From: Caryophanales bacterium UBA6768
Lineage (GTDB): Bacteria > Bacillota > Bacilli > Bacillales_D > Amphibacillaceae
Length of the DNA stretch: 10,217 nt
NCBI GenBank assembly: GCA_002453315.1
Contig: DKGO01000230.1
Span: 1 to 10,217, forward strand
Direction: 5' to 3'
Every line of letters begins with the position of its first letter. The first letter of the stretch is position 1. Below are positions 1 to 6,367 of this stretch, piece by piece. Made by a program: the position numbers and the translations under genes. The notes beneath the pieces were generated by a model. That model made no database searches, was not told where the DNA came from, and worked only from the letters and a program-made list of their open reading frames with translations.

Positions 1-642
1 ATTGAGGGAACCTTTGTGACTGATGGTTTAGAAGGATATCATCAGGCGGAAAAAGAATCGTGGGATTGCCTTATTATTGATTGGATGTTACCAAACATGG
101 ACGGGATAACGATTTGCCAAAAATTGAGGGAACAAGAAAATGATGTTCCTATTATAATGTTAACGGCGAAGGATACGGAATCTGATCAAGTATTAGGATT
201 AGAATTAGGGGCAGACGATTATGTGACGAAACCGTTCAGTCCATTAACATTAATGGCCCGAATTAAGGCCGTAACAAGGCGTGCAAAAACAAACGAATTA
301 GTAAACAACGAAGAACATGTCGTTACATCAGCTCGGTTAACCATTAATCCACATACCCGAGAAGTATTCAAAGACGGAAATCCCATCACCAATTTAACCC
401 CGAAAGAATTCGATCTTTTATGTTTATTTGTGAAACATCCTAAACAAGTTTTTACAAGGGAACAATTACTGGAACAAATATGGGGCTATCAATTTTACGG
501 TGACGATAGAACGGTGGACGTTCATATTAAACGTCTTCGATCAAAAATAGGCGATAAGGAAAATGAATTTTTTCAGACAATATGGGGGGTAGGCTATCAA
601 TTTGCTGAACAACATTTGTCTGAAAAGGATGATCAAAAATGA
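1..642 (+). CDS. OmpR/PhoB-family response regulator, 5' partial
   Basis: Cytoplasmic DNA-binding response regulator of a two-component system. The reading frame is open from base 1, so the true start and roughly the first 25 residues (first beta strand and acidic pocket) lie outside the window; the internal GTG at 16 is not a credible start. Counting from base 1, the receiver domain shows the phospho-acceptor Asp27 (in LIIDWMLP), the switch Thr55 (in MLTAKD) and the conserved Lys77 (in VTKPFSP). The C-terminal winged helix, about residues 115-205, has the typical TPKEFDLL start, the REQLLEQIWG recognition region and the GVGYQF end. The stop codon overlaps the ATG of the next gene by 4 bp (ATGA), so it is translationally coupled to the kinase, its evident partner. 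Signal and targets are unknown; the neighbouring exporter is a candidate target. Confidence 0.95.
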   Translation: MEGTFVTDGLEGYHQAEKESWDCLIIDWMLPNMDGITICQKLREQENDVPIIMLTAKDTESDQVLGLELGADDYVTKPFSPLTLMARIKAVTRRAKTNELVNNEEHVVTSARLTINPHTREVFKDGNPITNLTPKEFDLLCLFVKHPKQVFTREQLLEQIWGYQFYGDDRTVDVHIKRLRSKIGDKENEFFQTIWGVGYQFAEQHLSEKDDQK

Positions 643-2054
643 AAGTAAAGTATTTTTATCAACAATTCGGAAGTCATATGAGTGTGATCATTGTTGCGAT
701 GATTGTGTTAAGTATACTATTCACCCATTATTTAGAAAAATTCATTTATGAAAACAAAATAGAGGAATTAACCTCGTATGGTGAAAGTATTTTAACGGAA
801 TTAGAAACGAGTCGCCAAGGTACTAAGCAAATTTTGCAAAACTATGGAAATGTTCTAGTGGACCAAGACATTTATTTTAGTCTATTCGATGAAAATTCTA
901 GAATCATTTATGCAATGGAGGGCAAACGTCCGAATATCACCCTGGATGATAAGGAATGGGTCAACATTACCCGGGGGGAGAAAGTGACGGTTAAAAAAGA
1001 CTTTACCCGTTTTTCTGAAGGAACTTCCTATGTACTTTTACCGTACATGCATAATGAATATTTTATCGGTGGAATTTTATTAGCGGCCCCGATAAAAGGG
1101 ATGAATAAAGTCATTTCAACCATGAACAAATATATGTTTTTAACTGTCTTAGTGACGCTTATTGTCGCTCTGGTTCTAAGCTGGATATTGGCAAAAATTT
1201 ATGTGACACGCATTAATCGTATTAAAAATGCGACATCTAAAGTTGCTGCTGGTGACTATGATATACGAATCCCGTCATCACATTTTGATGAAATTGGGGA
1301 ACTTTCACATGATTTTAATGATATGGTGGAGAAATTACAATTATCAATGGTGCAAATTGAACAACTAGAAACACGAAGACGACAGTTTATGGCTGATGTT
1401 TCCCATGAACTTCGTACCCCGTTGACGACGATTTATGGGATATTAGAAGGAATTGAAAATGATATGATTCCAGAATCGGAGAAAAAACAAGGTCTCGAAC
1501 TTGCAAGTAAGGAGGCGAAAAGATTAATTCGCCTTGTTATTGAAAATTTGGATTATGAAAAAATTAAATCAAATCAAGTGACATTACACCAAACATCAGT
1601 TAGAGTACGGGATGTATTCGAAACAATTCAGGATCAATTAGAACCATTTGCAAAGGAAAAACATAATATAATTCAAATAGATGCATCAAATCAGGCAGTT
1701 GTGTATGCTGATTATGATAGGTTAATGCAAATTTTAATTAATATTGTAAAAAACAGTATTCAATTCACAGAAAATGGAACCATTGAAATGCAGGCAAAGG
1801 AAATAGATGATGCAACAATCATTACAATTGTTGATACAGGAGTTGGAATGCAAGCAGATGATGTGGAAAAGATTTGGCAACGATTTTATAAATCGGGCAC
1901 ATCGCGTTCGAATAATGTATATGGGGAATTTGGTTTGGGCTTATCAATTGTAAAGCAATTAGTGACTTTGCATGGCGGATCGATTGAAGTGAAAAGTGAA
2001 GTGGATCAAGGAACGACATTTACGATTTCTTTACCGAAAAAGGATACACAGTGA
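639..2054 (+). CDS. HAMP-domain sensor histidine kinase
   Basis: Membrane histidine kinase of 471 residues that should phosphorylate the overlapping upstream response regulator. Order of parts: short cytoplasmic N-terminus, TM1 about residues 14-31, an extracellular sensor region of about 135 residues (32-165), TM2 about 167-186, a HAMP linker about 187-240, a HisKA domain with the H-box His256 (FMADVSHELRTPL), and a HATPase_c domain with N-box (N368 to N372), G1 (DTGVGM, 399-404), F-box region (RFYKSG) and G2 (GLGLSIVKQ, 432-440). All catalytic boxes are intact. The sensor region has no motif I recognise, so the stimulus is unknown. Architecture resembles the PhoR/HssS/YkoH-like kinases of Bacilli but I cannot assign it to a named pair. 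Confidence 0.95.
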   Translation: MKVKYFYQQFGSHMSVIIVAMIVLSILFTHYLEKFIYENKIEELTSYGESILTELETSRQGTKQILQNYGNVLVDQDIYFSLFDENSRIIYAMEGKRPNITLDDKEWVNITRGEKVTVKKDFTRFSEGTSYVLLPYMHNEYFIGGILLAAPIKGMNKVISTMNKYMFLTVLVTLIVALVLSWILAKIYVTRINRIKNATSKVAAGDYDIRIPSSHFDEIGELSHDFNDMVEKLQLSMVQIEQLETRRRQFMADVSHELRTPLTTIYGILEGIENDMIPESEKKQGLELASKEAKRLIRLVIENLDYEKIKSNQVTLHQTSVRVRDVFETIQDQLEPFAKEKHNIIQIDASNQAVVYADYDRLMQILINIVKNSIQFTENGTIEMQAKEIDDATIITIVDTGVGMQADDVEKIWQRFYKSGTSRSNNVYGEFGLGLSIVKQLVTLHGGSIEVKSEVDQGTTFTISLPKKDTQ

Positions 2055-2059
2055 CATCG

Positions 2060-2089
2060 TTGATGAAGATTTTTATGGAAACCTATAGT
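2060..2089 (+). promoter_or_regulatory. Possible sigma-A promoter of the exporter gene
   Basis: A TTGATG hexamer at 2060-2065 and TATAGT at 2084-2089 are separated by 18 bp. They match the sigma-A consensus at 4/6 and 5/6 positions. The spacing to the ribosome binding site at 2105 leaves room for a start of transcription near 2096. It would let the exporter be expressed apart from the two-component genes, although no terminator separates them. Confidence 0.35.
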
Positions 2090-2116
2090 TGGATGACAAA
2101 TAGTAGAGGTGATTAA

Positions 2117-3064
2117 ATGAGGCCAATTTTGATTGGGACATTAGGGGCTTTGTTTTTTTCTGCAGCATTTATTTTTAATCGTTCCATGGAATTAGATGGT
2201 GGAAGCTGGGCTTGGAGTGCATCACTCCGGTTCTTTTTTATGTTACCCATGTTATTACTTATCGTTGGATTCAATAAAAATATAAAACCCGTTCTCCATC
2301 ATATACGTCAGCGTCCTATCCCATGGATTTTATGGAGCACTGTCGGTTTCGGTCTTTTTTATGCCCCTTTAGCATTTGGGACGGTATATGCACCCGGATG
2401 GCTCGTTGCGGCAACTTTTCAATTGAATATTGTTGCCGGGTCACTTCTCGTTCCCTTTATCAATAAGGAAAATAAACGAATTCCATTTCAAAGTATTATT
2501 ATTTCTGTCATTATTTTAATTGGTGTCTTTACGATGCAATTGGAACATGCAACCGTTGTTCCAGTGATAGGGGTAGTGTTAACGGTTATCCCATTAATTG
2601 TCTCCTCAATTGCTTACCCACTTGGTAACAGGAAAATGATGCAAATTGTTGAATCAGATTTAAATACTTTTCAACGTATATTAGGCATGACGATTGCCTC
2701 GATGCCATTTTGGATGTTGATAGCCATTTATGCCCTCGTTTCACACGGGCTACCAAGTCCAAGTCAAATGGGGCAAACTTTTATCGTAGCCATTTCTTCA
2801 GGAATTATTGGAACAGTACTATTTTTCTATGCGACTGAAATGGTGCGAAATGATAACCATAAGCTAGCTGGTGTAGAAGCGACATCCTCGGGGGAAGTCG
2901 TCTTTGCCTTATTAGGCGAGATGGCGTTGTTAGGAATTTTTTTACCAAGTTTTACTTCCCTACTTGGCATGGCTTTAGTTATTATAGGGATCATTTTACA
3001 TAGCCTTCTATCATCCGTAAAACGTCCTCAAAAAGTGATGGAACAGAGAAAAATGGCAAATTAG
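2117..3064 (+). CDS. DMT-superfamily efflux transporter (EmrE-like multidrug resistance family)
   Basis: Integral membrane protein of 315 residues with about ten predicted hydrophobic segments in two halves, as in 10-TM members of the drug/metabolite transporter superfamily. The N-terminal stretch (GALFFSAAFIFNRSMELDGG, then W-rich SLRFFFMLP) and the segment around APLAFGTVYAPGW resemble the Bacillus proteins annotated as multidrug resistance efflux transporter family. A Glu in the GVEATSSGEVVFALLGE segment (about residues 254-270) is the sort of charged residue expected in a proton-coupled carrier. The ATG is preceded by AGAGGTG at 2105-2111. It lies 62 bp after the kinase gene on the same strand with no terminator, so it may be co-transcribed with the two-component pair and be its target. 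The substrate cannot be told from sequence. Confidence 0.85.
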   Translation: MRPILIGTLGALFFSAAFIFNRSMELDGGSWAWSASLRFFFMLPMLLLIVGFNKNIKPVLHHIRQRPIPWILWSTVGFGLFYAPLAFGTVYAPGWLVAATFQLNIVAGSLLVPFINKENKRIPFQSIIISVIILIGVFTMQLEHATVVPVIGVVLTVIPLIVSSIAYPLGNRKMMQIVESDLNTFQRILGMTIASMPFWMLIAIYALVSHGLPSPSQMGQTFIVAISSGIIGTVLFFYATEMVRNDNHKLAGVEATSSGEVVFALLGEMALLGIFLPSFTSLLGMALVIIGIILHSLLSSVKRPQKVMEQRKMAN

Positions 3065-3154
3065 TAAGAATGTCATTGTTGGAGGGATTTATAAGTGGAA
3101 GCCTTTCTGAATGGGTCTTTTGATGTTTTTATCTAAAATAATACATTTTGTTTT

Positions 3155-3188
3155 TTGAGATGAGAATCTATCATTTCACTCAATTTTT
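3155..3188 (+). terminator. Weak intrinsic terminator after the exporter gene
   Basis: TTGAG plus TGA (with one bulged A) at 3155-3163 can pair with TCACTCAA at 3176-3183 across a 12-nt loop. Five T residues follow (3184-3188). The stem is AT-rich, so termination may be inefficient. Confidence 0.4.
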
Positions 3189-3220
3189 CCATTTTCTAGA
3201 ATATACTAAAAAACAAGGAT

Positions 3221-3229
3221 TGCTATAAT
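3221..3229 (+). promoter_or_regulatory. Extended -10 promoter of the small membrane protein gene
   Basis: TGCTATAAT is a perfect TGn extension joined to a perfect TATAAT hexamer (3224-3229). I see no good -35 at 16-18 bp, which is common for extended -10 promoters. It sits 26 bp before the ATG at 3255 and just upstream of the GGAGGG ribosome binding site (3241-3246). Confidence 0.6.
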
Positions 3230-3254
3230 ATTTTTATTTTGGAGGGAACTGATT

Positions 3255-3644
3255 ATGTCAAATAAAATAAAAGTACCGTGGCATCTTTGGCTAATTGCAT
3301 TATTTTTTATATTTATTTATGCTAATGGCGTATATGACTATTTTATGATGCTAGGACACGATATTGATTATTACGAGTCAAAGGGTTTTACCGAAGAAAC
3401 CCATCAATATTTTAAAAATTACCCTATACTCCTTTTAGTGTTTTGGACGATTAATATTCTATGTGGAATAATTTCTCCTATTTTGCTCCTATTCCGCATA
3501 AAGTTAGTTGTCTTGGTGGCTTTCCTTTCAGCTATTGCAATGCTGTTTTTGGAGGCAATAGGATTTCTGTTTTTTAATCGGTGGGAAGCCCTTGGAACTT
3601 TCGATTTGTTAGGATTACTCAAAAGGAGTGCGATTGTGTGGTAG
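3255..3644 (+). CDS. Small integral membrane protein of unknown function
   Basis: I do not recognise a characterised family for this 129-residue protein. Hydrophobic segments lie at about residues 10-30, 52-75 and 80-105, so three, possibly four, membrane spans are likely. A hydrophilic loop between the first two carries GHDIDYYESKGFTEE, which has the look of a conserved extracellular loop rather than random sequence. Start choice: ATG with GGAGGG nine bases upstream and an extended -10 promoter before that. The protein ends soon after FFNRWEALG with a short KRSAIVW tail, where a further membrane span might be expected, so C-terminal shortening is possible but unproven. It is monocistronic, bounded by its own promoter and a strong terminator. 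Confidence 0.75.
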   Translation: MSNKIKVPWHLWLIALFFIFIYANGVYDYFMMLGHDIDYYESKGFTEETHQYFKNYPILLLVFWTINILCGIISPILLLFRIKLVVLVAFLSAIAMLFLEAIGFLFFNRWEALGTFDLLGLLKRSAIVW

Positions 3645-3665
3645 AAGACAATAAAATAGTAAAAT

Positions 3666-3692
3666 AAAAGGGGCTTAGACTAGCCTCTTTTT
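3666..3692 (+). terminator. Intrinsic terminator of the small membrane protein gene
   Basis: AAAAGGGGCT at 3666-3675 pairs with AGCCTCTTTT at 3682-3691, with one G-U wobble and a six-base loop. The 3' arm runs into a T tract (3688-3692). It lies 22 bp after the stop codon, a standard position. Confidence 0.85.
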
Positions 3693-3954
3693 GCCTGTTA
3701 AAATTAATGTTAACCCTGATACGGGTCCAAATAAAAATATCTGGATAATTAGGTTGATATTTCAAAAGTATTTTTGCGTTTTGTATTTGAATACCAAAGC
3801 CATTTCTTTTTGGCTACTAGGGTACTTTCCTTTGAAAAGGTTCAGTTAATTTCTAGGTATTTTTTCTATCGAGGTCGTCTATGATAGATTTATATATTCG
3901 ATATTTCACACATTGTTCAAGTATTTGTAAAATATATGACACAACAATCACGTC
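3693..3954. other. Intergenic stretch with weak hairpins, no gene seen
   Basis: No credible coding frame with a ribosome binding site was found. Modest dyads are present: ACCC/GGGT around 3715-3730; AGCCA (3798-3802) with TGGCT (3811-3815), flanked by TACC and GGTA; and CCTT/AAGG at 3829-3840. They do not match a riboswitch class I can name, and they lie upstream of the likely promoter of the next gene, so they are not obviously part of its leader. Confidence 0.5.
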
Positions 3955-3984
3955 TTGACATGATATACTATGTTTGAATATGTT
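3955..3984 (+). promoter_or_regulatory. Probable sigma-A promoter of the copper-type cluster
   Basis: A perfect TTGACA at 3955-3960 is followed after 18 bp by TATGTT at 3979-3984 (4/6 match to TATAAT). The gene start is 38 bp downstream. An inverted repeat, GTTTGA (3972-3977) and TCAAAC (3993-3998), overlaps the -10 and start region and could be an operator. Confidence 0.5.
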
Positions 3985-4009
3985 CCACTTTATCAAACTA
4001 TAACTATAG
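3972..4009. promoter_or_regulatory. Possible operator dyads before the DeoR/NosL-like regulator
   Basis: GTTTGA at 3972-3977 is the exact inverse of TCAAAC at 3993-3998 (15 bp apart). A second dyad, CTATAACTATAG at 3998-4009, reaches the ribosome binding site. Their position across the -10 and transcription start fits autoregulation by the encoded regulator. TCAAAC recurs once at 4591-4596 upstream of the Sco gene. No binding has been shown and six-base arms are common in AT-rich DNA. Confidence 0.3.
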
Positions 4010-4021
4010 GGAGAAGTAAAA

Positions 4022-4561
4022 ATGTTGCCAGTTGAACGGCGGGCATATATAAAGGCCTGTATTACTGAAGAGGAAAACATGAAAATTTCCGAATTAAGTA
4101 AAAAGCTAAATGTGTCAGAAATGACCATTCATCGGGATATTAAACCGCTCATTGATGAAGGGTATATTGTAAAATCATTTGGTGGCATCAGTTTGGCTAA
4201 GACGAAAAGTACCGTTTGTTCCTTTTGTCGAAAATCATTAAATGATAAAGTTTCGTGTCAATTAATATTGGAGAATGGCAAAACAGAGGTGGCTTGCTGT
4301 CCTCATTGTGGGCTTCTCAGATTTGAGCAATTAGGGAAAAAAGTTAAACAGGTAATTTGTTATGATTTTTTCAGACAGACTACGTTAAACGCGAAAACGG
4401 CACATTTTGTTATCAATACTTCTGTTGACCTTGGATGTTGTCAACCACAATTAATCACTTTTGAAAGGGAAAAACATGCTGAACAATTCGTAAAAGGATT
4501 TGGTGGTGAAGTGTGCACCTTCCCACAAGCATTAGAAAAGGTTGTTGACACAATGAAATAA
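4022..4561 (+). CDS. DeoR-type HTH regulator fused to a Cys-rich NosL-like domain
   Basis: Predicted cytoplasmic metal-responsive regulator, 179 residues. Residues 1-60 are a DeoR-type winged helix-turn-helix: MLPVERRAYI start, then ISELSKKLNVSEMTIHRDIKPL with the recognition helix, and the FGGISL wing. Instead of the sugar-phosphate-binding domain of normal DeoR proteins (about 250 residues), residues 64-179 resemble NosL, the copper-binding protein of nitrous oxide reductase assembly: a CSFC pair (C66, C69), a segment ending in CCPHCG (C92, C93, C96), and a C-terminal AHFVINTSVDLGCC to GFGGEV stretch. Ten cysteines in all (also C13, C79, C113, C139, C140, C165) suggest metal binding. The ATG has AGGGAGAAG just upstream. 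The next two genes encode Sco and YtkA-like proteins, so copper sensing is inferred. The direction of control is not known. Confidence 0.8.
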   Translation: MLPVERRAYIKACITEEENMKISELSKKLNVSEMTIHRDIKPLIDEGYIVKSFGGISLAKTKSTVCSFCRKSLNDKVSCQLILENGKTEVACCPHCGLLRFEQLGKKVKQVICYDFFRQTTLNAKTAHFVINTSVDLGCCQPQLITFEREKHAEQFVKGFGGEVCTFPQALEKVVDTMK

Positions 4562-4587
4562 ATATTTTCGGGAATTGTCCCTAGCTA

Positions 4588-4617
4588 TTGTCAAACGGTA
4601 CATATTATTTTTACTAT
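4588..4617 (+). promoter_or_regulatory. Possible internal promoter before the Sco gene
   Basis: TTGTCA at 4588-4593 (5/6) and TACTAT at 4612-4617 (4/6) are 18 bp apart, ending 27 bp before the preferred TTG start at 4645. It would allow separate expression of the two lipoprotein genes, and the TCAAAC half-site overlaps its -35. Confidence 0.35.
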
Positions 4618-4644
4618 ATGAATGAAACAATAGAGGTGAATGAA

Positions 4645-5226
4645 TTGATAAACAAAAGGATATTCATAGTGATTGGATTATTACTTTTATTTACGGCATG
4701 TAGCAATCAACTCAATATCGAAACGAACATGTCAAAAGATGTTGCTGATTTTGAATTTACGAATCAGGATAATGAATCGGTAAGTCTAGATGATTTAAAA
4801 GGCCAATGGTGGGTCGCTGATTTTATTTTTACAAATTGTACTACGATATGTTTGCCGATGACGAGTAATATGTCAAAACTCCAAGACAAAGTTAATGGGG
4901 CTGAACTAGAAGGAGTTAAATTTATATCCTTTAGTGTCGAGCCTGATTATGATACACCTGAGATACTCACAGAGTACGCGAATGATTATGAAGCGGATTT
5001 AAGTACGTGGAATTTTCTGACGGGTTATGACTTTAAAACCATCCAAGAGCTGTCAATCAAATCATTTCAATCTGCATTACAAGAGCCACCTCCCGGAGAG
5101 GACCAGGTTATTCACGGAACGAGCTTCTTTTTAGTCGATCCTGAAGGGAAGGTTGTGAAGCGATACGATGGAGTTAAAGCGAGCTCCATGGACAATATAT
5201 TGGAAGATTTAAAAAAGGTTTTATAA
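4645..5226 (+). CDS. Sco1/SenC-family copper chaperone lipoprotein (YpmQ-like)
   Basis: Membrane-anchored thioredoxin-fold protein that in this family delivers copper to, or reduces, the CuA site of cytochrome c oxidase on the outer face of the membrane. I use the TTG at 4645 because AGAGGTGA (4632-4639) lies directly upstream and the resulting protein, 193 residues, begins with a compact lipoprotein signal ending LLFTAC (lipid Cys19). The ATG at 4618 and TTG at 4588 lack a ribosome binding site and would add a charged extension before the signal. The Sco copper ligands are all present: CxxxC as C65 and C69 (TNCTTICLPMT) and His157 (VIHGTSFFLVDPEGKV). Overall sequence and length are very close to Bacillus subtilis YpmQ as I recall it, though the neighbourhood differs. 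It is 83 bp after the regulator and 28 bp before the YtkA-like gene, so probably co-transcribed. Confidence 0.92.
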   Translation: MINKRIFIVIGLLLLFTACSNQLNIETNMSKDVADFEFTNQDNESVSLDDLKGQWWVADFIFTNCTTICLPMTSNMSKLQDKVNGAELEGVKFISFSVEPDYDTPEILTEYANDYEADLSTWNFLTGYDFKTIQELSIKSFQSALQEPPPGEDQVIHGTSFFLVDPEGKVVKRYDGVKASSMDNILEDLKKVL

Positions 5227-5254
5227 ATACAAAAGAGGGCTGGAGTGAATTCAT

Positions 5255-6001
5255 ATGAAAAAATGGATGTTATCGCTTTTTGTATTCATATTAATAGGTA
5301 GTTTGCTCATCGCATGCAATAAAGAAAATGAAAATAGTAGCGACAATGATGAAGAACTCTTTATGTTAGAAGTAGACTTTGAGGTACCTGAACATGCCGA
5401 CGTTGGGGAAACGTTTGAAATAAAAGCAACTGTCACATATGGTGATGAAATGGTAAAAGATGCCCATGAAGTAGTATTTGAAGTGTGGGAAAAAAATGAT
5501 AAAGAGAATAGTGAAATGATTGATGCAATTAATCATGAAGATGGCACTTATACGACAGAATTAACTTTTGACAGCGATGGTATTTATGAAATGTTCGCCC
5601 ATACAACCGCTAAGGACCAACATACAATGCCAAAAAGGGAAGTTGTCATTGGTGAAGGTGGAGAATATGATGATAGTTCCGAGGACCATGATGGTCACTT
5701 CCATACAGAAGGTTTTGATATGCACTTTGAGGAACCAAAAGAAATAAAATCTGGAGAATTAATCGAATTTCAGGTACATTTAATGTTAGATAATGATGCC
5801 TTACAAGAGGCTAATGTTCGTTATGAAATATGGAGCGACGATGAATCTGAACATGAGTGGGTAGATGCTGATGAAGTAACGGCAGGAAATTATGCAGGTG
5901 AATATGAATTTTCATCACCGGGAAAATATCACATACAAATTCATGTTCGGGATGATGATGATTTACACGAACATAGCGAGTATGAATTAGATGTAAAATA
6001 A
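5255..6001 (+). CDS. Lipoprotein with two YtkA/FixH-like domains
   Basis: Predicted surface lipoprotein of 248 residues: Lys-containing N-terminus, hydrophobic core and lipobox LLIAC with lipid Cys21. Two related immunoglobulin-like domains follow, about residues 36-132 and 153-248. Each has the YtkA-like pattern of a GE(T/L)xEFxV strand, a xxVxxEVW / VRYEIW strand, and a Gly-Tyr/Ile ending strand (DGIYEMFAHT; PGKYHIQIHV). They are joined by an acidic, His-rich linker (EDHDGHFHTEGFDMHF region) that could bind metal. YtkA/FixH-like proteins are repeatedly linked to cytochrome oxidase and copper handling, which fits the upstream Sco gene. The ATG is preceded by TGGAGTGA (5241-5248) and lies 28 bp after the Sco stop. 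The protein is strongly acidic. A copper-carrier role is inference. Confidence 0.82.
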   Translation: MKKWMLSLFVFILIGSLLIACNKENENSSDNDEELFMLEVDFEVPEHADVGETFEIKATVTYGDEMVKDAHEVVFEVWEKNDKENSEMIDAINHEDGTYTTELTFDSDGIYEMFAHTTAKDQHTMPKREVVIGEGGEYDDSSEDHDGHFHTEGFDMHFEEPKEIKSGELIEFQVHLMLDNDALQEANVRYEIWSDDESEHEWVDADEVTAGNYAGEYEFSSPGKYHIQIHVRDDDDLHEHSEYELDVK

Positions 6002-6080
6002 CCTTACCTAAGGAAAATGTGTAGGTTGAATCAAGATAGAAGCTTAGGACAAAACGAACCCAACATTAACAAAATACAGG

Positions 6081-6120
6081 CGCATGGAATCAGTTATAAA
6101 CCTTGACTTCATGCGTTTTT
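6081..6120 (+). terminator. Intrinsic terminator of the copper-type cluster
   Basis: CGCATG at 6081-6086 pairs with CATGCG at 6110-6115, extended by a few more pairs with small bulges (AA/TT, TCA/TGA), and is followed by five T residues (6116-6120). It lies 80 bp after the YtkA-like gene stop. Confidence 0.65.
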
Positions 6121-6145
6121 CCTTATGAAAAATACGCATGTTTTT
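6110..6145 (+). terminator. Second hairpin sharing an arm with the preceding terminator
   Basis: CATGCGTTTTT at 6110-6120 can instead pair with AAAAA then CGCATG (6128-6140, with a TA bulge), with loop CCTTATG. Five T residues follow at 6141-6145. This hairpin and the previous one cannot form together because they share the CATGCG arm. A further small hairpin, AATGG-TTT-CCATT, follows at 6146-6158. Confidence 0.5.
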
Positions 6146-6158
6146 AATGGTTTCCATT

Positions 6159-6367
6159 TTATGTCCCTACCTCTTATGCAAATTTATAACAGTTTATCCT
6201 TTTTCAAACATTAGGTATTTTTGATAAATCTGGCAAAATGTCTCCCCACTTTACTTTATAAATCCGAAACAGTAAAATACATATAATTAGGTAAAATAAG
6301 GGAATATCGTAAAAGTTGATAAATAACCTATATGATCATTAAAAAATAACTTCTAGGAGCCTTTCTG
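6159..6367 (+). promoter_or_regulatory. Upstream region of the EAL-HDOD gene with a TATAAT hexamer
   Basis: No gene was found here. A perfect TATAAT lies at 6282-6287, 81 bp before the start codon, but I see no convincing -35 at 16-18 bp. TTTATC (6193-6198) and GATAAA (6223-6228) form a dyad of unknown meaning. The ribosome binding site of the next gene is TAGGAG, ending at 6359. Confidence 0.3.

Noticed and set aside
1822..2019. Minus-strand ORF inside the kinase gene
   Set aside because: Antisense shadow of the conserved HATPase domain; no start signals.
3693..3954. Riboswitch or structured leader
   Set aside because: Several short dyads exist, but none fits a class I know, and the likely promoter of the downstream gene lies after them.
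3853..4128. Minus-strand ORF of 91 codons over the regulator promoter
   Set aside because: It overlaps the well-supported HTH coding start and the sigma-A promoter, has no ribosome binding site, and its product has no recognisable features.
4570..4581. Terminator between regulator and Sco gene (GGGA/TCCC)
   Set aside because: Only four base pairs and no T run, so the two genes are treated as possibly co-transcribed.
6193..6228. Spo0A box upstream of the YuxH-like gene (expected by analogy with B. subtilis yuxH)
   Set aside because: No good match to TGTCGAA or its complement was found; the TTTATC/GATAAA dyad does not resemble it.
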